Positions 7,518-15,042 of a DNA stretch of 18,498 bases are shown here, in pieces. The position numbers and the translations under genes were made by a program. Below the pieces are notes generated by a model. It saw only the letters and a list, made by a program, of their open reading frames with translations, searched no databases and had not been told where the DNA came from. The stretch is from DASRDR01 sp044867785 (GTDB lineage: Bacteria > Methylomirabilota > Methylomirabilia > Rokubacteriales > DASRDR01), in assembly GCA_044867785.1 (NCBI GenBank), contig JBIOVM010000090.1, positions 1-18,498 on the forward strand. Reading direction: 5' to 3'. Each line of letters begins with the position of its first letter. The stretch's first letter is position 1.

Positions 7518-8372
7518 TCAGGCGCGGAGCCCGAGGATCCGCTCGGCGTTCCGGAGGTAGACCTTCTCCAGCACCGCGTCGGGATAGCCCTCGGATTCCC
7601 AGTCGCGGAAGAGCCGCTCGTAGCTCAGCACCGGGTAGTCCGAGCCGAACATGACCCGATCCTGGAGCCGGCCGCGGATCTCGCGCTTGAGCGCGTCGGA
7701 GAAGTACTTCGGGGACCAGCCCGACATCTCCATCGAGACGTTCGCCTTGTGGAGGCACACCGCGATCATCTCGTCCTGCCACGGCCACGAGGGGTGACAG
7801 GCGATGATGGTCAGATTCGGGAAGTCCGCCGCGACGTCGTCCAGATGCGGGATCGGGCGGCAGTACTTCAGCTTGAGGCCCATGCCGCCCGGCGTGCCCG
7901 CGCCGAAGCCCGTCGTGCCCGAGTGGAACTGGACGGCCTTCCCGAGCGACTGGCAGAGGTCGTAGAGGGGATAGAAGCGGTGGTCGTCGGGGAAGAACGC
8001 CTGCGCGGTCGCCTGGAACTTGATCCCCATGAGCCCGAGTGCCGTCAGGCAGCGCTCCGCTTCGCGGAGCGCCTCGCGCCCGCGCCACGGGTCGATCATC
8101 GCCCAGCCGCCGGGGAACGTCTCCGGGAAGCGGCGGACCAGGTCCGCGACGTAATCGTTCGTGAGCGGCGGCCCGCCCGAGCCCGCCGCGGCGTCCCAGC
8201 CGATGGGGCAGGCGCGGACGTTCGCTCGACGGAGCTCCTCGACCATCTCGAGCTCCGAGCGCACCGCGGGCCGGAACTTGTAGTAGCGCTCCATCGGCTC
8301 GAGGTACGGTCCCCACGCCTCGTACTGCGGGCGCGTGGACAGATGGCAATGGACGTCGATCGCCTTCGTCAC
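7518..8372 (-). CDS. Amidohydrolase-2 family metal-dependent hydrolase/decarboxylase
   Basis: A 284-aa protein of the amidohydrolase-2 (ACMSD-like) family: cytosolic TIM-barrel enzymes that hydrolyse or decarboxylate acids using one Zn/Mn ion. Metal and catalytic residues are visible: HxH (H8, H10) on strand 1, His150 (VQFHSG), His193 (ACHPSWPW) and Asp245 in the family signature RVMFGSDYPV (239-248). The start is GTG at 8372, the only in-frame start close to the HxH motif; the frame continues upstream to 8687 only by reading antisense through a neighbouring gene. There is no strong Shine-Dalgarno, and the start codon overlaps the arm of a 77-bp palindrome. Substrate unknown; it probably belongs to aromatic or carboxylic acid catabolism. 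Confidence 0.9.
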   Translation of the reverse strand: MTKAIDVHCHLSTRPQYEAWGPYLEPMERYYKFRPAVRSELEMVEELRRANVRACPIGWDAAAGSGGPPLTNDYVADLVRRFPETFPGGWAMIDPWRGREALREAERCLTALGLMGIKFQATAQAFFPDDHRFYPLYDLCQSLGKAVQFHSGTTGFGAGTPGGMGLKLKYCRPIPHLDDVAADFPNLTIIACHPSWPWQDEMIAVCLHKANVSMEMSGWSPKYFSDALKREIRGRLQDRVMFGSDYPVLSYERLFRDWESEGYPDAVLEKVYLRNAERILGLRA

Positions 8373-8447
8373 GGGGTCAGGCCTCGGCTTCCATACAGTT
8401 CCGCCCGACGCGACGCGAGTCGTCTGGACGCCAAGGCCTGACCCCGT
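8371..8447. repeat. 77-bp near-perfect palindrome (REP/MITE-like element)
   Basis: The left arm 8371-8396 and right arm 8422-8447 are inverted copies matching at 23 of 26 positions, with a perfect outer 14 bp (ACGGGGTCAGGCCT / AGGCCTGACCCCGT) and a 25-nt centre. The left end overlaps the amidohydrolase GTG, and the right end supplies the last base of the zinc-ribbon TGA. The GGGGTCAGGCCT terminus resembles mobile palindromes linked to REP-associated (IS200-like) transposases; that link is from memory and unverified. No transposase is present here. In the minus-strand transcript it would form a very stable intercistronic hairpin. Confidence 0.75.
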
Positions 8448-8650
8448 CAGGCGGACTCGTCCTCGGCGATGTCCTGGTGCGCCTGGCACGCGGTGCACAC
8501 CCAGCGTCGCCAGACGTGGCGCTCGCGGTCGCGCCGGAGATACCAGGGCACGAGGCTCTCGCGGCCGCACGCGGGGCAGGGGCGGCGCGCCGTCTCCGGC
8601 GGCGAGGCGGTCGGGAAGTAGGTGCGGCGCTCGACCGGAACGTCCGTCAT
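8447..8650 (-). CDS. Small zinc-ribbon protein
   Basis: A 67-aa hypothetical protein with two CxxC knuckles, CPACG (C25, C28) and CTACQ (C52, C55), separated by 23 residues rich in Arg and Trp, as in a rubredoxin-like zinc ribbon. It is not recognised as a named family. The ATG at 8650 has GAGG about 5 nt upstream. It is first in the minus-strand run ending at the SDR, and its stop codon is completed by the palindrome that separates it from the amidohydrolase. It could bind DNA, RNA or a partner protein, or be an electron-transfer accessory. The spacing and basic linker argue that it is a real gene and not a chance frame. Confidence 0.68.
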   Translation of the reverse strand: MTDVPVERRTYFPTASPPETARRPCPACGRESLVPWYLRRDRERHVWRRWVCTACQAHQDIAEDESA

Positions 8651-8695
8651 CGCGCCTCATGATCCGGAGGGTTTCGCGGTTCGTCAAGGCCGATT

Positions 8696-8704
8696 TGGTA
8701 TACT
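8696..8704 (+). promoter_or_regulatory. Extended -10 promoter of the NAD+ synthetase gene
   Basis: TGGTATACT (TG at 8696-8697, TATACT at 8699-8704) matches an extended -10 element and needs no strong -35; none is seen at 17 bp. It lies 18 bp before the GTG start, so the leader is short and contains GGAGG at 8712-8716. It lies in the 72-bp divergent gap with the zinc-ribbon gene. Confidence 0.6.
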
Positions 8705-8722
8705 CGCGCCCGGAGGATCCGC

Positions 8723-10453
8723 GTGCGGCAGCTCCGGATCGGCCTGGCGCAGGTGAACGTCACCGTCGGTGACGTCGAGGGCAACACGCGCCGCGTGCTG
8801 GACGAGATCGACCGGGCGCGAGCGTTGTCCGTCGACCTGGTCGCCTTCCCCGAGCTCTGCCTGACCGGCTATCCCCCCGAGGACCTCCTGTTCCGCGCGA
8901 GGTTCATCGAGGCGAACCTGCGCGCGCTGGAGCAGGTGGCGCGCGCAGCGACCGACCTCATCGTCGTGGTGGGGTGCGTGGACCGCCAATCCGACATCAT
9001 GAACGCGGCGGCCGTCTGCCAGGGCGGCCGCGTCGCCGGCATGTACCACAAGCACTACCTGCCGAACTACGGGGTCTTCGACGAGGACCGGTACTTCAAG
9101 GCGGGGACCGACACGCCGATCTTCGAACTTGGCGAGGGCGGGCCCATCTTTGCGGTGAACATCTGCGAGGACATCTGGTACCCGACCGGGCCGACGACGG
9201 CGCAGACGCTGGCCGGCGCCGAGCTGGTCGTGTCGATCAACTCCTCTCCGTATCACGTCGGGAAGGTGCGGTTCCGGGAGAAGATGCTCGCCACGCGGGC
9301 CGCCGACCACGTCGCCCACCTGGCGTTCGTGAACCTGGTCGGAGGCCAGGACGAGCTGGTCTTCGACGGCCAGTCCATGGTGTTCGATCCGGAGGGCAAT
9401 CGGCTGGCCCTGGGACGCGCCTTCGAGGAAGATCTCGTCGTCGTGGACCTCGACGTCGACGCTGCGTTCCGGGCGAGACTCCGGGATTCGCGGCGGCGCA
9501 AGGAGCAGCCGGCGGTCGCCGACCGGGTGCGGCGGGTGCGCCTGCCGCCGATGGCGGAGCGGCCCCGGCCGCCGATCCCGGAGCACTCGGCGGCGTTTCT
9601 CGACCGCGACGCGGAGGTGTACTCGGCGCTCGTGACGGGAACGCGGGACTACGTCCGGAAGAATGGCTTCCGCCGCGTGGTCGTCGGGCTTTCGGGAGGG
9701 ATCGATTCGGCGCTGACGGCGGCGATCGCCGTGGACGCCCTGGGGCGGGAAGGGGTTGTCGGCGTCTCGATGCCGTCCCCGTTCTCGTCGGCCGGCACGC
9801 GGGCCGACGCGCGGCGCGTCGCTCGCCAGCTGGGCATCGAGTTCCTGACGCTTCCCATCACTCGGGCCTACCGCGCGTTCCTCCGAACGTTGGCGGGGCC
9901 CTTCAAGGGCTTGAAGGAGGACGTGGCGGAGGAAAACATCCAGGCCCGGGTGCGGGGAACCCTCTTGATGGGGCTCTCGAACAAGTTCGGCTGGCTCGTG
10001 CTGACGACCGGCAACAAGAGTGAGACCGGCGTCGGCTACTGCACCCTCTACGGCGACATGGCCGGGGGGTTCGCCGTCATCAAGGACGTTCCGAAAACCA
10101 TGGTCTATGCGCTCGCCCGCTGGCGCAACGCTCGCGACGGGCGCTCGGTCATCCCCGACTCGGTCATCCGGCGCGCCCCGTCGGCGGAACTCCGGCCCAA
10201 TCAGACGGACCAGGACACGCTGCCGCCCTACGAGGTGCTCGATCCCATCCTGGAGGCCTACGTGGAGGAGGATCGCTCGCTGGCCGACATCGTCGCCCTC
10301 GGCTTCGACGAGACGACCGTGCGGCAGGTCGTGAGCATGGTCGACCGGAACGAGTACAAGCGGCGCCAGGCCCCCCCGGGAGTGAAGATCACCCCCCGAG
10401 CGTTCGGACGGGACTGGCGCCTCCCCATCTCGAACCGCTTCCGGCACCCGTAG
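8723..10453 (+). CDS. nadE: Glutamine-dependent NAD+ synthetase
   Basis: A 576-aa two-domain enzyme catalysing the last step of NAD synthesis, amidating deamido-NAD with ammonia from glutamine and ATP. The N-terminal nitrilase-fold glutaminase has Glu44 (FPELCLTGYPPEDLL), Lys110 (HKHYLPNYGVFDEDRY) and nucleophile Cys148 (NICEDIW). The C-terminal synthetase has the P-loop SGGIDS at 324-329, ENIQAR (404-409), TTGNKSE (428-434) and YGD (443-445). The length fits the compact bacterial glutamine-using form rather than the ~680-aa mycobacterial one. The start is GTG 8723, with GGAGG and a 6-nt spacer. It stands alone behind its own promoter, and ammonia is presumably tunnelled between the domains as known for the family. 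Confidence 0.97.
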   Translation: MRQLRIGLAQVNVTVGDVEGNTRRVLDEIDRARALSVDLVAFPELCLTGYPPEDLLFRARFIEANLRALEQVARAATDLIVVVGCVDRQSDIMNAAAVCQGGRVAGMYHKHYLPNYGVFDEDRYFKAGTDTPIFELGEGGPIFAVNICEDIWYPTGPTTAQTLAGAELVVSINSSPYHVGKVRFREKMLATRAADHVAHLAFVNLVGGQDELVFDGQSMVFDPEGNRLALGRAFEEDLVVVDLDVDAAFRARLRDSRRRKEQPAVADRVRRVRLPPMAERPRPPIPEHSAAFLDRDAEVYSALVTGTRDYVRKNGFRRVVVGLSGGIDSALTAAIAVDALGREGVVGVSMPSPFSSAGTRADARRVARQLGIEFLTLPITRAYRAFLRTLAGPFKGLKEDVAEENIQARVRGTLLMGLSNKFGWLVLTTGNKSETGVGYCTLYGDMAGGFAVIKDVPKTMVYALARWRNARDGRSVIPDSVIRRAPSAELRPNQTDQDTLPPYEVLDPILEAYVEEDRSLADIVALGFDETTVRQVVSMVDRNEYKRRQAPPGVKITPRAFGRDWRLPISNRFRHP

Positions 10454-10556
10454 GGCCCCCGCTCCGCCGCCAGCCGCTCCAATAAACTGGCAGTCCCCCG
10501 TGTAACTTTGGCGTCGCCCGCCTGGGCCGGCGCCTCGTGAGGATCGGCCCGCGATT

Positions 10557-10571
10557 GGCCTGAATCAGGCC
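10557..10571. repeat. 15-bp palindrome, possible operator
   Basis: GGCCTGA-A-TCAGGCC is a perfect 7-bp dyad around a single central base. It lies ~100 bp past nadE and ~145 bp before the riboswitch. It is too short for a terminator and has no T-run; a dimeric regulator site is possible, as is chance in GC-rich DNA. Confidence 0.3.
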
Positions 10572-10645
10572 CGGCCCCAATACATCGGCAGGTTACGTCG
10601 ACATCCCTCAGATCTCGCCGAATGGGCCCGACCCCCCGAACCCGG

Positions 10646-10661
10646 TGGCATCGGACTTGTA
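10646..10661 (+). promoter_or_regulatory. Weak sigma-54-like promoter candidate
   Basis: TGGCATCGGACTTGTA resembles the -24/-12 consensus (TGGCAC-N5-TTGCW), with the -24 GG intact but GT instead of GC at -12. It would start transcription ~40 bp before the riboswitch. This is only a near match; the true promoter of the riboswitch transcript is uncertain. Confidence 0.22.
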
Positions 10662-10714
10662 TCCGATCAAGACGCAGTCCTGGATCGGCCACATCACAAC
10701 CGAATAGGCAAGCC

Positions 10715-10805
10715 GCTTCCGACAAGGCAAACCCGCCGTGAGGCGGGGACGCAAAGCCACGGGTCAGCTCCCCGACGGGTCTGAAAGCCGGGCTGCCGAA
10801 GAAGC
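10715..10805 (+). ncRNA. Cyclic-di-GMP-I (GEMM-I) riboswitch aptamer
   Basis: The sequence follows the GEMM-I consensus closely. GGCAAACC is at 10726-10733, then stem CCCGCC/GGCGGG (10732-10737 with 10742-10747) capped by the GNRA loop GTGA (10738-10741), then GGACGCAAAGCCACGGG (10747-10763). The second stem pairs TCAG 10764-10767 with CTGA 10781-10784, with inner CCC/GGG, and the closing segment is AGCCGGGCTGCCG (10786-10798). GCTTC 10715-10719 and GAAGC 10801-10805 can close the helix. Positions equivalent to the ligand contacts of the Vc2 aptamer are kept: G (10727 = G20), A (10754 = A47) and C (10796 = C92). G at the G20 position favours c-di-GMP over cGAMP. It sits just upstream of the HExxH lipoprotein. 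Confidence 0.88.
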
Positions 10806-10822
10806 TGGGGGGAGTCGGTATG

Positions 10823-10853
10823 GCTCCTCCGGAAGGCGGCTTCCGGAAGGAGC
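10823..10853 (+). promoter_or_regulatory. Shine-Dalgarno-sequestering hairpin (riboswitch expression platform)
   Basis: GCTCCTCCGGAAG (10823-10835) pairs with CTTCCGGAAGGAGC (10840-10853) around the loop GCGG, with one bulged A. The 3' arm contains AAGGAG at 10847-10852, the ribosome-binding site for GTG 10859. GGGGAG at 10809-10814, just after the aptamer, can pair with CTCCTC (10824-10829) and would free the site. There is no T-run, so control of translation is more likely than termination. Which state ligand favours cannot be told. Confidence 0.65.
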
Positions 10854-10858
10854 ATGCC

Positions 10859-11422
10859 GTGCGCTTGTCGGATCGTTTCCGCTGCCTCGCGCTTTGCGTC
10901 CTCACGCTGTTGGTCACGGGCTGTGCCGGCGTGGCCTATCGCGAGCGGTCGACCCTCGTGCACACGCGCTACGCCACGGTGGAGAACTTCGGCGAGGAAG
11001 AGATCACGGCCGAGCAGATCGACGGCCTCCTCGAGGAGGTCGCGGAGATCCTCCAGGTCGGGCTGCGTCCGGGGGTGCCCAAGGTCCGGATCCAGGTGAC
11101 GACCCCGGTGCAGATCGGCAGCCTCTACCGGCAGGTGGTCAAGGTCGCGCCGCACGGGTCGATCGCGCGGGCGCTCTACGTTCCGGGAGCCAACCTCATC
11201 TTGATTCCGCATTACCAGCGCAGCGTGCTCGGACACGAGCTCGCGCATTACCTGACCGACCACTACCTGAAATCCACGCCGCGCTCGCAATGGGAGCGGG
11301 TCGCGTACATGGTCGAGGACGCCTTGCCCGCCGCGCCGCGGACGCTCGCTCGACGCGCGCCGGTCCCCGAGGTGTCGAACACGCAGGCGGCGGTCGTCCC
11401 CGTCGTGGTGCCGGCGAACTAG
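10859..11422 (+). CDS. Lipoprotein with HExxH zinc metallopeptidase motif, riboswitch-controlled
   Basis: A 187-aa predicted lipoprotein. From GTG 10859 the N-terminus is a short basic stretch, a hydrophobic core and the lipobox VTGC with Cys22 as the lipidated residue. The start is preferred because AAGGAG lies 6 nt upstream and the signal peptide is of normal length; ATG 10820 in the same frame would add 13 residues and place the hairpin inside the gene. The motif GHELAHYLTDHYL (125-137) is a gluzincin-type HExxH (His126, Glu127, His130); Glu147 or Glu153 could be the third ligand. The domain is far smaller than typical M48 peptidases, so proteolysis is inferred from the motif, not established. 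It would be membrane-anchored facing the periplasm or exterior. A HEAT-repeat gene follows 36 bp later. Confidence 0.85.
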   Translation: MRLSDRFRCLALCVLTLLVTGCAGVAYRERSTLVHTRYATVENFGEEEITAEQIDGLLEEVAEILQVGLRPGVPKVRIQVTTPVQIGSLYRQVVKVAPHGSIARALYVPGANLILIPHYQRSVLGHELAHYLTDHYLKSTPRSQWERVAYMVEDALPAAPRTLARRAPVPEVSNTQAAVVPVVVPAN

Positions 11423-11458
11423 ACGCCCGGCGCTGGCCGAACAGCCAAGGTCCGCTGC

Positions 11459-11806
11459 GTGACCGTCCTCGGCGTCATCCGACCGGTGAGCGCGCGCGTT
11501 CCGGGTTCCGACGCCCCGCTGGAGCCGACACCACCCGGCGACTGGCACTGGAAGGCGTGGCGGGTGCTGGCGCGGTTCGGCACCCGAGCCGTCCCGGCGC
11601 TGATCGAGGCTCTCTCCATCGGCGACGATCCGGCCATTCGCCAGTTCGCGGCGGACTCGCTGGGGCGTCTCGGCGGCGAAGCGCTCAGCGCGGAGGAGGC
11701 CCTCCGGCGCGTCGCGCAGCACGACGAGAGCCCGATGGTCCGGATGGCGGCGATCGCGGCCCTCGAGGCGATTCGGGAAGGGGTCGAGAAGTCTCGGTCC
11801 GAGTAG
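11459..11806 (+). CDS. Small HEAT-repeat protein
   Basis: A 115-aa protein with two HEAT-type helical repeats at about 31-75 (WRVLARFGTRAVPALIEAL then AIRQFAADSLGRLG) and 78-107 (MVRMAAIAALEAIREG). The regular Ala/Leu/Arg pattern of HEAT_2 domains is clear. Such domains are protein-binding scaffolds; no catalytic motif and no signal peptide are seen, so it is probably cytosolic. The start is GTG 11459 with a weak AAGG 8 nt upstream. The 36-bp gap to the lipoprotein suggests co-transcription and thus possibly c-di-GMP control, although the cellular compartments differ. It converges on the O-antigen ligase gene with only 13 bp between stops. Confidence 0.75.
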   Translation: MTVLGVIRPVSARVPGSDAPLEPTPPGDWHWKAWRVLARFGTRAVPALIEALSIGDDPAIRQFAADSLGRLGGEALSAEEALRRVAQHDESPMVRMAAIAALEAIREGVEKSRSE

Positions 11807-11819
11807 ACGGCGACCGCCG

Positions 11820-13157
11820 CTACGCGGCCGCGGCGGGGCGCGCCGCCGGCACGCCGGACAGCTCGCGGCTCACCACCCACGGCTGCGCCATGAGCGCGTA
11901 GACCAGCATCACCACCTCCGCGTCGCCGAAGTTGTGCTCGAACAACCCGGCGACGAGAAATCCGGCGACGCCGGCGAGGCTCGCGCAGACCAGCGCCCGG
12001 CTGGTCGCCGAGTGCTTCCCGACGCGACGCAGGATCCGCCACCCTTCCCGGAAGAAGACGACCCACAGCCAGATCCACGCGGCGAGGGCCGGCAGGCCTC
12101 GCTCGGCGGCGATCTGGATCGGGGAGTTGTGCAGGTGGCCGGTGCTCGGCCGGATCGCTTCCGGCCGCCGGTAGTGCTGGTACCACGCGCGCACCTCGCC
12201 GGGGCCGACCCCGAGAACCGGATGGTCGCCGATCATCGCGAGCCCGGAGCGCCACATGGCGACGCGGTCCCGCAGGGTCTGGTCCTCGAGATTCACGATC
12301 GACTGCACCCGCTCGGCGACCTCGCCCGGCACCGCGACCGCCGCCGCCCCCAGCGCCGCGGCGAGGACGGCGACGATCGGCACGATCCGTCGCGCCGTCA
12401 GCACGAGTCCCAGGACCCCGGCGGCGAGGCCGAGCCATGCGTTGCGGGAGTAGGTGAGGGCCAGCGCCCCCAGGACGACGACGGCGCCGGGGAGCATCCA
12501 CCACGCGCGGCGCCACGGCACGTTGGCGAGGTAGGCGAGGAAGACCAGGAGCCCGAGGAAGAGCACGCCGCCGAACGTCATGTAGATGCTGAAGGGACCG
12601 CGGACGCGCTGGGCGTGCGTGCAGATCTCGAGCAGCCAGGCCGTCGGAACGGCGGCCGGACGGGTGCCGCAGAGGTAGCCCTGGCCCAGCCCGTACGCGG
12701 CCATGATGCTCAGGGCGATCAGAAACGCCTGCCAGAGCCGCACGGCGTGGCGCGTGTCCCGGGTAGCCAGCAAGACCACGACGAACGTCGCGGCGCGCAG
12801 AAGATCCCGGGCGATCCAGAAGCTCCAGCCGGGGTTGCCGGAGAACGTGGCCGACAGAAGGGTGAGCCCGGTGAAGACGAGGAACGGGCGCGCCAAGGGA
12901 TGTCGCCGAAGCGAGCCGACGTCGTCCCAGCGCTCGACCCCGGGGACCTCCTCGTCCCGGATCGACGCGGCTCGGGACGAAGCGCCTCCGACCGACGACG
13001 CGAGGGTCAAGACGCACAGGAGGGCCAGCAGGATCTGGGAGAGGCTGATCGAGAACGCCAGCGCCACGAAGAACGCCATGAGCGCCCAGTTGCGGGCGAG
13101 GCCGAGCCATTCGCGGGATGGGTCGAAGGGCAGAGAGGAAGGCACGGCGAAGCCCAT
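11820..13157 (-). CDS. O-antigen ligase/polymerase family membrane protein (Wzy_C)
   Basis: A 445-aa polytopic inner-membrane protein of the O-antigen ligase (WaaL/Wzy) superfamily, which joins or polymerises surface glycans on the periplasmic side. About ten to twelve hydrophobic segments are visible (for example 24-54, 90-104, 119-132, 141-160, 190-211, 219-236, 240-254, 258-277, 355-369, 386-405). The Wzy_C domain signatures are LTYSRNAWLGL (234-244, Arg238), a periplasmic loop with HPVLGVGPGEVRAWY (312-326), and HLHNSPIQIAAERGLPAL (341-358). ATG 13157 is 18 bp after the MsbA stop, so they form an operon. It may be the ligase, the polymerase or a related glycan ligase; motifs alone do not separate these. 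The C-terminus is an Ala/Pro-rich tail. Confidence 0.88.
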   Translation of the reverse strand: MGFAVPSSLPFDPSREWLGLARNWALMAFFVALAFSISLSQILLALLCVLTLASSVGGASSRAASIRDEEVPGVERWDDVGSLRRHPLARPFLVFTGLTLLSATFSGNPGWSFWIARDLLRAATFVVVLLATRDTRHAVRLWQAFLIALSIMAAYGLGQGYLCGTRPAAVPTAWLLEICTHAQRVRGPFSIYMTFGGVLFLGLLVFLAYLANVPWRRAWWMLPGAVVVLGALALTYSRNAWLGLAAGVLGLVLTARRIVPIVAVLAAALGAAAVAVPGEVAERVQSIVNLEDQTLRDRVAMWRSGLAMIGDHPVLGVGPGEVRAWYQHYRRPEAIRPSTGHLHNSPIQIAAERGLPALAAWIWLWVVFFREGWRILRRVGKHSATSRALVCASLAGVAGFLVAGLFEHNFGDAEVVMLVYALMAQPWVVSRELSGVPAARPAAAA

Positions 13158-13175
13158 CCGGCCCGAGTCGGCCGC

Positions 13176-14930
<1,755 letters not shown>

Positions 14931-14948
14931 CGGCGATTCCGTGTCGGT

Positions 14949-14957
14949 ATTGTAGCA
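14949..14957 (-). promoter_or_regulatory. Extended -10 element upstream of msbA
   Basis: On the minus strand TGCTACAAT (14957-14949) is an extended -10. The start of transcription would fall only ~12 nt before GTG 14930, giving a very short leader with at most a GGA as ribosome-binding site. No clear -35 is visible. Confidence 0.45.
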
Positions 14958-15042
14958 GCGCGGTCGGGTCGGGCGGCGCGATTCCGGCGCGGTCGCGGCG
15001 GCTCCGGCGCGGCGAGCCGACCCCGAGCCCCGATCGGTGCCG

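Larger units (their letters stand above)
10454..10858 (+). other. 405-bp non-coding leader upstream of the HExxH lipoprotein
   Basis: No gene is supported here. From 5' to 3' it holds: no clear intrinsic terminator after nadE; a 15-bp palindrome GGCCTGAATCAGGCC at 10557-10571 (operator-like); a sigma-54-like element at 10646-10661; a c-di-GMP-I riboswitch at 10715-10805; and a Shine-Dalgarno-sequestering hairpin at 10823-10853. The minus-strand frame through this region is the antisense of the riboswitch and is not a gene. Confidence 0.7.

Noticed and set aside
10726..10798. A cGAMP-specific GEMM-Ib riboswitch as found in Geobacter
   Set aside because: The base equivalent to Vc2 position 20 is G (10727), which fits c-di-GMP selectivity; cGAMP-type aptamers generally carry A there. 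Only binding data would settle it.
10823..10853. The leader hairpin as an intrinsic transcription terminator
   Set aside because: No T-run follows, and its 3' arm contains the ribosome-binding site with good spacing to GTG 10859.
10258..10917. A 219-residue minus-strand frame in the nadE-lipoprotein gap
   Set aside because: It is the antisense of the riboswitch and the nadE end; the riboswitch consensus explains the sequence better.
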